Of a stretch of 64,000 nt of DNA, positions 18,182-26,832 are shown piece after piece. The number at the start of each line of letters is the position of its first letter. The stretch's first letter is position 1. The notes under the pieces are model-generated. The model had not been told where the DNA came from, did not search any database, and saw only the letters and a program-made list of their open reading frames with translations. A program made the position numbers and the translations under genes. Origin of the DNA: Microbacterium trichothecenolyticum (GTDB lineage: Bacteria; Actinomycetota; Actinomycetes; Actinomycetales; Microbacteriaceae); assembly GCF_000956465.1 (NCBI RefSeq), contig NZ_JYJA01000027.1, positions 62,001 to 126,000 of the forward strand, read 5' to 3'.

Positions 18182-18832
18182 CTACTCCCCCGCGAGACCG
18201 CCCAGCAGGTGGCCGAACGAGCGTCCTTCGCCGAGGTAGTTGGCGGGGTCGAACGGATCGGAGTCGGAGGCCGGCTCCCGACGCGCGATGGCGTCGGCGA
18301 GCTCCCGGGCGCCGCGGTCGATGCGCTCACCCAGCGGGGCCACGTTGTCGGCCGAGGCACCCCAGTCGCTGGACGCGGCGAACACTCCGGTCGAGACCGG
18401 CTCGGCGTGCAGGTACGTGAACAGCGGCCGGATCGCGTAGTCGATCGCGAGCGAGTGGCGGGCGGTGCCCGCGTTCGCGCCGATCAGCACGGGCTTGCCC
18501 GTGAGGGCGTCGGGGTCGAGCACGTCGATGAATGACTTGAACAGTCCCGAGTAGCTCGTCGAGAAGATCGGCGTGACCGCGATGACCGCGTCGGCCGACA
18601 CGACGGCGTTGATCACCGATTCGAGCGCCGGAGGCGCGAACCCCGTGAGGAGGTTGTTCGTGATGTCGTGCGCGTGGTCGCGCAGCTCGAACACATCGAC
18701 CTCGACCTCGATGCCGCGCTCGGAGAGCTGCTTCGCGGTCGCTGCGGCGAGCCGGTCGGCGAGCATGCGGGTCGACGACGGGTTCGACAGACCGGCCGAG
18801 ATCACCGCGATGCGGCGTGCGGAGCTGGTCAT
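18182..18832 (-). CDS. NAD(P)H:FMN reductase, CE1759 family
   Basis: A 216-residue flavodoxin-fold reductase. The phosphate-binding loop for FMN is SAGLSNPSSTRMLAD near the N-terminus, and TPIFSTSYSGLFKSFIDVLD is the typical dimer/flavin segment. Members of the CE1759 family lie beside a luciferase-like monooxygenase of the CE1758 family, exactly as here (two bases between stop and start), so this enzyme most likely supplies reduced FMN to the partner encoded upstream. Confidence 0.88.
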   Translation of the reverse strand: MTSSARRIAVISAGLSNPSSTRMLADRLAAATAKQLSERGIEVEVDVFELRDHAHDITNNLLTGFAPPALESVINAVVSADAVIAVTPIFSTSYSGLFKSFIDVLDPDALTGKPVLIGANAGTARHSLAIDYAIRPLFTYLHAEPVSTGVFAASSDWGASADNVAPLGERIDRGARELADAIARREPASDSDPFDPANYLGEGRSFGHLLGGLAGE

Positions 18833-18833
18833 G

Positions 18834-20060
18834 TCATGCCTCCTTCCGGCTGAGACCGAACGCCGCGCCCGCGGGGGCGGGGGTGTCGGCGTAGGGGCTC
18901 GAGCCCACGAGGTTGTCGCCGCGGTTCGCGCCGGGAACGGCCTGGCGCGGCGCCTCGTCGCCGTACTTCGCGGTCACGAGGTTGGCGTGGGTCGGGGCAT
19001 CCGGAACGTCCGCCGGACGGTTCTTCTGCAGCTCCTTGCGCAGCACCGGGACCACTTCGCCGCCGAGGATGTCGAGCTGCTCGAGCACGGTCTTGAGGGG
19101 CAGGCCGGCGTGGTCCATGAGGAACAGCTGGCGCTGGTAGTCGCCGTAGGTCTCGCGCATAGCGGCGTATCGGTCGATCACCTGCTGGGGCGACCCCACC
19201 GTGAGCGGCGTCATCTCGCTGAAGTCCTCGAGCGACGGGCCGTGACCGTAGACCGGCGCGTTGTCGAAGTACGGGCGGAACTGCTTCACCGCGTCCTGCG
19301 AGTTCGCGGCCATGAAGACCTGTCCACCGAGGCCGACGATCGCCTGCTCGGGCGTGCCGTGCCCGTAGTGCGCGAAGCGCTGACGGTACAGCTGGATCAG
19401 GCGCTGGTAGTGCTCCTTGGGCCAGAAGATGTTGTTCGCGAAGAAGCCGTCACCGTAGTACGCCGCCTGCTCCGCGATCTCGGGGGTGCGGATCGAGCCG
19501 TGCCACACGAACGGCGCGACGCCGTCGAGGGGACGCGGTGTCGAGGTGAATCCCTGCAGCGGCGTGCGGAACTGCCCCTCCCAGTCCACGACGTCCTCCC
19601 GCCAGAGGCGGTGCAGCAGGTTGTAGTTCTCGATCGCGAGGGGCAGGCCCTGGCGGATGTCCTTGCCGAACCACGGGTACACCGGGCCGGTGTTGCCGCG
19701 GCCGATCATCAGGTCGGCGCGGCCGTCCGACACGTGCTGCAGCATCGCGTAGTCCTCGGCGATCTTCACCGGGTCGTTCGTGGTGATGAGCGTCGTGGCG
19801 GTCGAGAGGATGAGGCGCTCGGTCTGCGCCGCGATGTACGCCAGCGTCGTGGTCGGCGACGACGACCAGAACGGCGGGTTGTGGTGCTCGCCGAGCGCGA
19901 AGACGTCGAGGCCCACGTCCTCGGCGTGCTTGGCGATCTTCAGGGTCGCCTTGATCCGCTCCGCCTCACTGGGCGTGGTGCCGTCGGTCGGGTCCTGGGT
20001 GATGTCGCTCACCGTGAAGATGCCGAACTGCATTCCCGACCACGTGGTGCTCTCGCTCAC
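18834..20060 (-). CDS. LLM-class flavin-dependent oxidoreductase, CE1758 family
   Basis: A 408-residue luciferase-like TIM-barrel protein, cytoplasmic. FGIFTVSDITQDP and VFALGEHHNPPFW form the flavin/substrate pocket start, and RADLMIGRGNTGPVYPWFGK is the conserved phosphate-binding region. The C-terminal ~50 residues are a family-specific extension. It should use reduced FMN from the adjacent reductase to oxygenate or desulfonate an unknown organic substrate. The start at 20060 gives the full N-terminus. The upstream 140 bp has an AT-rich patch (about 20107-20130), probably the promoter. Confidence 0.88.
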   Translation of the reverse strand: MSESTTWSGMQFGIFTVSDITQDPTDGTTPSEAERIKATLKIAKHAEDVGLDVFALGEHHNPPFWSSSPTTTLAYIAAQTERLILSTATTLITTNDPVKIAEDYAMLQHVSDGRADLMIGRGNTGPVYPWFGKDIRQGLPLAIENYNLLHRLWREDVVDWEGQFRTPLQGFTSTPRPLDGVAPFVWHGSIRTPEIAEQAAYYGDGFFANNIFWPKEHYQRLIQLYRQRFAHYGHGTPEQAIVGLGGQVFMAANSQDAVKQFRPYFDNAPVYGHGPSLEDFSEMTPLTVGSPQQVIDRYAAMRETYGDYQRQLFLMDHAGLPLKTVLEQLDILGGEVVPVLRKELQKNRPADVPDAPTHANLVTAKYGDEAPRQAVPGANRGDNLVGSSPYADTPAPAGAAFGLSRKEA

Positions 20061-20200
20061 GATCGCTTCTCCGCTCCTTCGCCGTGCGGGTTCTCCGTCG
20101 GACGAATCTATGCAAATGAATGTATCTCGTAGAACGTGTGCTCACCAAGATTATTCCGAAACGGATGCCGCGGCCCGTGCCGCCCCCATGGCACCGGCGT

Positions 20201-21325
20201 TCAGTCGAGCCGCAGCCGGTCGACGGCCGACTGGATCGCGACGGCGGCGGCGCCGCGAGCCCACGCGGTGAAGCCGGAGTCGTCGACGAAGAGCCGCACG
20301 GGCTCCGCCCGCGGATCCCTGCCTGCGGAGATCGCGGCCCGCACGCGCTCCTCTGCGATCGCGAAGAGTCCGATCCCCTCGCCGGCGAGCACCACGGCGG
20401 CCTGGAAGGTGAGATTCGCCGCGAGCGCGATGAACCGGCCGAGCGCGTCGGCTGCAGCGTCGACCACCATCACGGCTGCAGGCTCACCTGCCGCGGCGAG
20501 CGCGAGCACCTCGTCGTAGGACACCGGGCGCTGCAGCGCCGCGGACACCTGCGCGGCGATCGACCCTGACGTGAGCATCGCCTGCGAACAGCCGCGATGG
20601 CCGGCCTGGCAGAGCGGACCGGTGTCGCTGAGCGGGATGTGGCCGCCCAGGCCCAGTCCCGCCTCCGCGGTGCGCACGACCTCGCCCCCCACGACGAGGC
20701 CGTAGCCGACACCCGCGCCGATCGTGAGGACGACGAAGCCCGAGATGCCTCGTCCGAGCCCGAACCAGCGCTCCGCCTCGGCGAGCGCGACGAGGTCGTT
20801 CTCGAGTGCGACCGGAACGCCGAGATCCTGCTCGAGAAGCGATGCGAACGCGACGTCCTCCCACTCGAGGAACGGCGCGTAGCGCACGATGCCGCCGTCG
20901 ACAGCCCCGCCGAGCGCGACCCCGACCCCGACGAGGGCATCGCTGTCGAGTGCGCGGATCGCGTCGGCGATCCGCGCGGCGACCAGCACGGGCTCATGCG
21001 TGTCGAGCGGCACCGTGCGCTGCGCGAGCAGCCCCGCACGCACGTCGGTGACGACCACCTCGATCGCGTCGCCGGTGACCTTGACGCCGGCGAAGCGCCC
21101 GAGGCCCGGTGCGACGTCGAGCGGGCGCACCGGCCGTCCGACCGACCCGTCGGCGAGATCGTCGAGTTCGACCAGATATCCGCGATCGAGGAACGGCTTG
21201 GCGAGTCGGGTCAGGCTCGCCGGCGACAGCCCCAGCCTGCGCGTGAGCGCACTGCGCGCGATCGGGCCGTGGATGAGCACAGCTCGGGCGAGTGCTCGCT
21301 CGCTGTCCGTCAGCATCGTCGACAA
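20201..21325 (-). CDS. ROK family transcriptional regulator
   Basis: A ~374-residue repressor of the NagC/XylR type. The N-terminal winged helix is RSALTRRLGLSPASLTRLAKPFLDRGY, and the sugar-kinase-like domain has GVGVALGGAVDGG and TIGAGVGYGLVV. The zinc site CQAGHRGCSQAML is present, matching the repressor subfamily pattern C-x-x-G-x-x-G-C. It is divergent from the alpha-galactosidase operon, so it is probably its repressor, relieved by a galactoside or galactose derivative. The TTG at 21325 follows GGAGG by 5 nt; an ATG at 21316 is the alternative. Confidence 0.85.
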   Translation of the reverse strand: MSTMLTDSERALARAVLIHGPIARSALTRRLGLSPASLTRLAKPFLDRGYLVELDDLADGSVGRPVRPLDVAPGLGRFAGVKVTGDAIEVVVTDVRAGLLAQRTVPLDTHEPVLVAARIADAIRALDSDALVGVGVALGGAVDGGIVRYAPFLEWEDVAFASLLEQDLGVPVALENDLVALAEAERWFGLGRGISGFVVLTIGAGVGYGLVVGGEVVRTAEAGLGLGGHIPLSDTGPLCQAGHRGCSQAMLTSGSIAAQVSAALQRPVSYDEVLALAAAGEPAAVMVVDAAADALGRFIALAANLTFQAAVVLAGEGIGLFAIAEERVRAAISAGRDPRAEPVRLFVDDSGFTAWARGAAAVAIQSAVDRLRLD

Positions 21326-21381
21326 TCCCCCCTCCGGCGCGAAATGCTTTCATTCTGGCACGAATACCCCGCCCAGAGACG

Positions 21382-21397
21382 TTTGAAACAGTTCGAA
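21382..21397. promoter_or_regulatory. Candidate operator of the alpha-galactoside locus
   Basis: TTTGAA-ACAG-TTCGAA is an imperfect inverted repeat (5 of 6 bases match) midway between the divergent regulator and alpha-galactosidase genes, in an AT-rich stretch. Its place fits a ROK-repressor operator overlapping the promoter. No second copy was found to support it. Confidence 0.4.
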
Positions 21398-21441
21398 CTC
21401 CCCTCTTGTTCGCTTATTACTTCCGTGATAGAACTAACTCT

Positions 21442-23610
21442 ATGCACAGCACCGACAGGCTGCTCGCCGCCGAGCACACCGTCCCTGCCCCGGATCCTCG
21501 CGTTCTGCATCTCCTCCGGGGAGGAACGAGCGTCCTCGTCGACCTGGACGCCGCGCCGGCACCGGCGATCGTGCATTGGGGCGCGGCGCTCGAAGACTCC
21601 GCGCCCGCCACGCTCGGCTCGCTCGCCGTCGCCGCGCGGGCACAGCGCGTGTCGGGCGGTCTCGACGCGACCCCGGCGCTGACGCTGGTGCCCACCGGCG
21701 CGGAGGGCTGGTTCGCAACCCCGGGCCTCGAGGGGCACCGTGAGGGCTCCGGGCTGAGCATCCGTCTCGCGCTCGCCGATGTGCAGGCAGGCGAGCACCG
21801 CGCGAGCATCGCCCTCGCCGACGCCGAGGCAGGCCTCGCCGTGCGCGTGGAACTGCGGATCGGCCCGAGCGGCCTGTTCCACCAGCGCGTCACCGTGCGC
21901 AACACCGGCCCGACGCCCTACACGCTGCAGTCGGCCCAGCCCACGTTCCCCCTCCCCTGGGACGCCACCGAGATCTTCGACACGACGGGCCATCACCTGC
22001 GCGAGCGCTCACCGCAGCGGCGCACGCTGGGCACCGGCTCCCACGTCCGCGAGAGCCGTCGCGGCCGCACCGGCGCCGACTCGGCGATCCTGCTCGCCGC
22101 CGGTCGGCCGGGGTTCGGCTTCGAGCGTGGGCGGGTGCACGGCATCCACGTCGCATGGAGCGGCAACCATCGGGTCACCGCCGAGCGCACGACCACGGGC
22201 GATGCGCTCCTCGCGGGCGGCGAGCTGCTGCTGCCCGGCGAGGTCGTGCTCGCGTCCGGCGCCGCCTACAGCTCCCCCTGGGCGATCGGTTCGTGGGGCG
22301 ACGGCCTGACCGAGCTCTCGGCACGCTTCCACGACGAGTGGCGTGCGCGCCCCCAGCACCCGCGGCGCCCGCGCCCCGTGACGCTGAACACGTGGGAGGC
22401 GGTCTACTTCGATCACTCCCTCGAGCGGCTCACGGCCCTCGCCGATGCCGCGGCATCCGTCGGCGTCGAGCGCTTCGTCCTCGATGACGGCTGGTTCGAG
22501 GGTCGTCGCGACGACACCGCCGGTCTCGGCGACTGGACCGTCGACGGCGACGTGTGGCCCGAGGGCCTGCATCCGCTCGCCGACCACGTGCACGCGCTCG
22601 GGATGGAGTTCGGCCTCTGGGTCGAGCCCGAGATGGTGAACCCCGACAGCGACCTCGCGCGCCGGCATCCGGACTGGATCCTGCGGGGACGGATGTCGCT
22701 GCCGCCGTCCGCACGACAGCAGCAGGTGCTCGACCTCTCGCACCCCGAGGCGTACGCCCACATCGCCGCCCGCCTGCACGCCCTGCTGGACGAGTACCCC
22801 ATCGCCTACCTCAAGTGGGACCACAACCGCGATCTGGTGGACGCCGCGAGCGGACCGGCCGGGAGCGCGCGCGTGCACGAGCACACGCTCGCGGTCTACC
22901 GCCTGCTCGACGAGCTGAAGGCGGCACACCCCGGCCTCGAGATCGAGAGCTGCGCATCGGGCGGAGCCCGTGTGGACCTCGGCATCCTGGACCGCACCGA
23001 CCGCGTGTGGACCAGCGACAGCCTCGACCCGCTCGAGCGGCTCGACAACCAGAAGTACACGGGCGTCGTCGTGCCGCCCGAGATGCTGGGCATGCATCTG
23101 ACGAGCCCCGTCGTCCACTCGTCGGGGCGCACGGTCTCGCTCGGCCTGAGCGGTGCCGTGGCCCTGTTCGGCCACTTCGGCATCGAGTGGGACCTGACCA
23201 GCCTCGACCATGCCCGTCGCGCCGAGATCGCGGAGTGGGTCGCACTCGCGAAGCGCCTCCGGCCCCTCATCGCGTCGGGTCGCGTCGTCCACGTCGACGG
23301 CACCGAGCCCGGGATCGATGTGCGGGGGATGGTGGCAGCGGGCGCCGCATCCGCGGTCTTCACGATCGTGCAGACCGCGACGACCGCCGCGTACCCGCCG
23401 GGTCGCATCCGGATGCCGGGGCTCGACCCCGCACGCACCTACCGCCTTCGCGTGCTGGTGCGCGACGGCGAGGACGCCGGGCAGTCCCCCCTCGAGTGGG
23501 CCGAGTCCGACACCGTGCTGACCGGCCTGCAACTGGCCGAAGTGGGCGTGCGCCCACCCGTGCAGCGCCCGCAGCAGGCGATTGTCGTCGAGCTCACCGC
23601 CGAGAACTGA
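21442..23610 (+). CDS. Alpha-galactosidase, glycoside hydrolase family 36
   Basis: A 722-residue enzyme that releases galactose from alpha-1,6-galactosides such as melibiose and raffinose. The nucleophile is Asp460 in YLKWDHNRDL and the acid/base Asp526 in VWTSDSLDPLERL; the barrel strand FVLDDGWFEGRRDD and the SCASGGARVDLG segment are also typical. There is an N-terminal beta-sandwich domain and no signal peptide, so it acts in the cytoplasm on imported sugar. It heads the operon with a binding protein and two permeases and is divergent from the ROK regulator. Confidence 0.93.
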   Translation: MHSTDRLLAAEHTVPAPDPRVLHLLRGGTSVLVDLDAAPAPAIVHWGAALEDSAPATLGSLAVAARAQRVSGGLDATPALTLVPTGAEGWFATPGLEGHREGSGLSIRLALADVQAGEHRASIALADAEAGLAVRVELRIGPSGLFHQRVTVRNTGPTPYTLQSAQPTFPLPWDATEIFDTTGHHLRERSPQRRTLGTGSHVRESRRGRTGADSAILLAAGRPGFGFERGRVHGIHVAWSGNHRVTAERTTTGDALLAGGELLLPGEVVLASGAAYSSPWAIGSWGDGLTELSARFHDEWRARPQHPRRPRPVTLNTWEAVYFDHSLERLTALADAAASVGVERFVLDDGWFEGRRDDTAGLGDWTVDGDVWPEGLHPLADHVHALGMEFGLWVEPEMVNPDSDLARRHPDWILRGRMSLPPSARQQQVLDLSHPEAYAHIAARLHALLDEYPIAYLKWDHNRDLVDAASGPAGSARVHEHTLAVYRLLDELKAAHPGLEIESCASGGARVDLGILDRTDRVWTSDSLDPLERLDNQKYTGVVVPPEMLGMHLTSPVVHSSGRTVSLGLSGAVALFGHFGIEWDLTSLDHARRAEIAEWVALAKRLRPLIASGRVVHVDGTEPGIDVRGMVAAGAASAVFTIVQTATTAAYPPGRIRMPGLDPARTYRLRVLVRDGEDAGQSPLEWAESDTVLTGLQLAEVGVRPPVQRPQQAIVVELTAEN

Positions 23611-23650
23611 ACACCCGCTTTCCCAACCCCCACGCGCAAGGAGGCGCACG

Positions 23651-24937
23651 ATGAGAACCATTCACCGACGATGGATCCGGCCGCTCGCGGTCGTCGCCGT
23701 CGCCGCGACAGTCGCCGCGCTCGGCGGCTGCGCCCAGAATCCCGCGGACGCCGTCACGACCCTGAACTTCTTCCAGTTCAAGGGCGAGGCGCTCGAGGAC
23801 TTCAACGACATCATCGCGGGCTTCGAGGCAGAGAACCCCGACATCAAGGTGGTGCAGAACCAGGTCGCCGACGCCGACACGGCCATCCGCACGCTCCTGG
23901 TGAAGGACCGCATCCCCGACGTCATCACGCTCAACGCCAACGGCAACTTCGGCCGGCTCGCACAGGCGGGCGTGTTCTACGACTTCTCGGACGAACCGGT
24001 GCTCGACACGATCAACCCGGCGGTGCAGGACATCCTCGCCGACCTCGGCACCTACGGCGACGAGGTGAACGGCCTCGGCTACGTCAACAACGCCAACGGG
24101 GTCATCTACAACCAGGACATCTTCGAGGAACAGGGCCTCGAGGTCCCGCAGACGTGGGACGAGTTCATCGCGGTGTGCGACGCGCTGGTGGAAGCCGGCA
24201 TCCAGCCGTTCTACGGAACCCTCGCCGACTCGTGGACCGGGATTCCGTCGTGGAACGCGCTCGGCGCGTACCCCTCGCAGAACGGATTCTTCGACAAGAT
24301 GCGGGAGGAGGGCGCCGAGGTCGGGCCCGACTCCGAGGTGTCGTTCGAGAAGGACTTCGCCGAGGCGATGGACCGGCAGTACCAGCTGTACTCCTACATG
24401 CAGGAGGGCTACCGAGGCAAGACCTACGACGACGGCAACGCAGCCTTCGCACGCGGCGAGTCGGCGATGCTGCTCCAGGGCATCTGGGCCACCAACCCGA
24501 TCAAGCAGGTGAATCCCGACATCCGGATGGGGATCTTCCCCTACCCCACCGATGAGCCCGGCGAGAGCCTGCTCGTGTCCGGCGTCGATGTCGTCTTCAC
24601 GCTCGGAAAGGACAACCCCAAGCACGACGCGGCGATGCGCTTCATCGACTACGTGTTCCAGCCCGAGGTGATCGAGAAGTTCGCCGCGTCGCAGAACATG
24701 GTGCCCTCCGTCGAGGGCGCGGAGCTGAGCGACGATCCGGCGCTCCAGTCCGTCCGGCCCTTCTTCGAGGACCGGAGGATCACCGGCTTCATCGACCACC
24801 AGATCCCGCCGGCCATCCCCCTCATCCCCACCGATCAGCAGTTCCTGTTCGACGGCGACGCCGAGAAGGCGCTGCAGACCCTCGACCGCGAGTGGGCCAA
24901 GGTGGCCGCCCGCACGATCCCCGTGACGGGAGAATGA
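23651..24937 (+). CDS. Sugar ABC transporter substrate-binding lipoprotein
   Basis: A 428-residue CUT1-family binding protein. A type II signal peptide ends in ALGGC (lipidated Cys27); the mature part starts with LNFFQFKGEALEDFNDIIAGF, typical of multiple-sugar/raffinose-type binding proteins, and has the SMLL-like segment ESAMLLQGIW. It should sit on the outer face of the membrane and deliver an oligosaccharide to the permeases. It lies 40 bp after the alpha-galactosidase, with AAGGAGG upstream, and 1 bp before the first permease. Alpha-galactosides are the inferred ligand. Confidence 0.9.
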   Translation: MRTIHRRWIRPLAVVAVAATVAALGGCAQNPADAVTTLNFFQFKGEALEDFNDIIAGFEAENPDIKVVQNQVADADTAIRTLLVKDRIPDVITLNANGNFGRLAQAGVFYDFSDEPVLDTINPAVQDILADLGTYGDEVNGLGYVNNANGVIYNQDIFEEQGLEVPQTWDEFIAVCDALVEAGIQPFYGTLADSWTGIPSWNALGAYPSQNGFFDKMREEGAEVGPDSEVSFEKDFAEAMDRQYQLYSYMQEGYRGKTYDDGNAAFARGESAMLLQGIWATNPIKQVNPDIRMGIFPYPTDEPGESLLVSGVDVVFTLGKDNPKHDAAMRFIDYVFQPEVIEKFAASQNMVPSVEGAELSDDPALQSVRPFFEDRRITGFIDHQIPPAIPLIPTDQQFLFDGDAEKALQTLDREWAKVAARTIPVTGE

Positions 24938-24938
24938 C

Positions 24939-25874
24939 ATGGCCACCCTCACCGAGGCCGTCCGATCCACTCCGACGGGCACTGCCCGCAAGCGCGCCAC
25001 CCGCACGCGCACGGACTCGTCCCGCGCCCCCGCGACCTACTACTGGATGGTGTGGCCGGCGGTCATCGCCTTCGCCGCCTTCCACACCCTGCCGGTCGTC
25101 GTGGGCATCTTCTTCAGCTTCACGAACTACGCCGGCTACGGCGCCTGGAACTTCGTGGGGCTGTCGAACTACTTCAACCTGTTCAAGGACGATCGCGTCC
25201 TGCAGGCATACGGGTTCTCGTTCCTGTTCGCGATCGTCGCGACGATCCTCACGAACGCGTTCTCGCTCGCCATCGCGCTGGGGCTGAACGCGAAGATCAA
25301 GGCGCGCAACTTCTGGCGCGGCGTCTACTTCGTGCCCTACATCCTGGCGATCCTGGTGATCGGCTACGTGTTCCAGTTCTTCTTCTCGAACTCGCTGCCG
25401 AAGATCCTGTCGGGCATCCCGCTGTTCCGCGACAACATCCTCACCAACGAGACGTGGGCGTGGACCGCGATCGTGGCCCTGGCCGTCTGGCAGGCGTGCG
25501 CGTTCGCGATCATCATCTACCTCTCGGGGCTGCAGACGATCCCCACGGAGCTCTACGAGGCGTCCTCGCTCGACGGCGCCTCGCCGTGGCGGCAGTTCCG
25601 CTCGATCACGTTCCCGCTCATCGGCGCGTTCTTCACGATCAACGTGGTGCTGAGCCTGAAGGGGTTCCTGCAGGTCTTCGACCCCATCGTCGCCCTCACC
25701 AACGGCGGACCGGGCACGTCGACCGAATCGGTGACGCTGCTCATCTTCCGGGGCGGCTTCTCGGGCGGCGAGTTCGCCTACCAGACGGCCAACGCGGTGA
25801 TCTTCTTCATCGTGATCACGGTCGTCTCGCTCTTCCAATTCCGGGTCCTTCAGCGCAGAGAGGCCGACTTCTGA
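24939..25874 (+). CDS. Sugar ABC transporter permease (MalF/UgpA type)
   Basis: A 311-residue membrane subunit with six predicted helices. The cytoplasmic EAA loop that docks the ATPase is YEASSLDGASPWRQFRSITFPL (residues ~204-225). The last ~60 residues hold FDPIVALTNGGPGTSTES, a strong marker of the first CUT1 permease. The gene starts 1 bp after the binding-protein stop and overlaps the next permease by one base. No ATP-binding gene is in the operon, so a shared MsmK-type ATPase elsewhere is expected. Confidence 0.92.
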   Translation: MATLTEAVRSTPTGTARKRATRTRTDSSRAPATYYWMVWPAVIAFAAFHTLPVVVGIFFSFTNYAGYGAWNFVGLSNYFNLFKDDRVLQAYGFSFLFAIVATILTNAFSLAIALGLNAKIKARNFWRGVYFVPYILAILVIGYVFQFFFSNSLPKILSGIPLFRDNILTNETWAWTAIVALAVWQACAFAIIIYLSGLQTIPTELYEASSLDGASPWRQFRSITFPLIGAFFTINVVLSLKGFLQVFDPIVALTNGGPGTSTESVTLLIFRGGFSGGEFAYQTANAVIFFIVITVVSLFQFRVLQRREADF

Positions 25875-26791
25875 TGACCACCATGACTAACACCGCTTCG
25901 CAGCTCGAACAGGAGGTCGATGCCGTCACGGCGAACGACCGCCGCAAGCGACGCGGCGAACCCGACGACGACACCCGCAAGACCAACTGGTGGGCGACGG
26001 CGCTCATCGCGGTGTGCTCGCTCACCGTGCTGATCCCGCTCTACCTGGCGGTCGTCGTCGCCCTCAAGACGCCGGAGCAGCTGACGGAGGGCACCGGGTT
26101 CGAGCTTCCGAATCCGATCCGCTGGGAGAACTTCGCGGACGCCTGGGTGCGCACGAGCTTCCCGCAGGCGCTCCTGAACACGGCGATCATCACCGTCGGC
26201 TCCGTGGTGTTCACGCTGCTGACCAGCTCGATCGTGGCGTATGCGCTGGCGCGCAACATCCACCGCCCCTTCTTCAAGGGCGTGTTCTTCTACCTGCTCG
26301 CGGCACTGTTCATCCCGTTCCCGATCATCATGCTCCCGCTGGTGAAGCAGACGTCGATCCTCGGGCTCGACAACCAGGCCGGCATGATCATCCTCTACAC
26401 GATCTACGGCCTGTCGCTGAACATCTTCATCTACACGGCCTACATCCGCTCGATCCCGATCGAGCTCGAAGAGGCGGCGCGCGTCGATGGAGCGTCGACC
26501 TGGCGCATCTTCTGGTCGGTGATCTTCCCGCTCCTCATGCCGATGAACGCGACCGTCGGCATCATCACCTGCGTGTGGGCGTGGAACGACTTCATCATGC
26601 CGCTGGTGGTGCTGACCGAACCGTCCGCGCGGACGCTGTCGCTCGCGCAGTACGTGTTCCAGGGCCAGTTCAACACCGACTACACCGTGGCCTTCGCCTC
26701 GTACCTGATGGCGATGGCGCCGCTGCTCATCGTCTACATCTTCAGCCAGCGCTGGGTGATCTCGGGCGTCACACGGGGCTCGATCAAGTGA
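25874..26791 (+). CDS. Sugar ABC transporter permease (MalG/UgpE type)
   Basis: A 305-residue membrane subunit with six helices after a charged ~40-residue N-terminus. The EAA loop is EEAARVDGASTWRIFWSVIFPL, and VWAWNDFIMPLVVL is the conserved MalG-type segment. It forms the heterodimer with the preceding permease. The start ATG shares its A with the upstream TGA (TGATG). It is the last gene of the operon; a GGATGCC-type hairpin follows 12 bp later. Confidence 0.92.
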   Translation: MTTMTNTASQLEQEVDAVTANDRRKRRGEPDDDTRKTNWWATALIAVCSLTVLIPLYLAVVVALKTPEQLTEGTGFELPNPIRWENFADAWVRTSFPQALLNTAIITVGSVVFTLLTSSIVAYALARNIHRPFFKGVFFYLLAALFIPFPIIMLPLVKQTSILGLDNQAGMIILYTIYGLSLNIFIYTAYIRSIPIELEEAARVDGASTWRIFWSVIFPLLMPMNATVGIITCVWAWNDFIMPLVVLTEPSARTLSLAQYVFQGQFNTDYTVAFASYLMAMAPLLIVYIFSQRWVISGVTRGSIK

Positions 26792-26803
26792 GTGAAGGGG
26801 GAC

Positions 26804-26826
26804 GGATGCCGCGGGCCGCGGCATCC
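26804..26826. terminator. Hairpin after the sugar ABC operon
   Basis: GGATGCCGCGG and CCGCGGCATCC form a near-perfect stem with a tiny loop between two convergent genes (stops at 26791 and 26833). It can terminate both transcripts. It uses the same GGATGCC word as the hairpins at 5544, 41923 and 42664. Confidence 0.65.
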
Positions 26827-26832
26827 TCCTCC

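Noticed and set aside
22444..22459. GATGCCGCGGCATC palindrome within the alpha-galactosidase gene as a regulatory site
   Set aside because: It encodes a normal Asp-Ala-Ala-Ala-Ser stretch in a helix; the same word is spread all over the window, so it is not specific to this gene.
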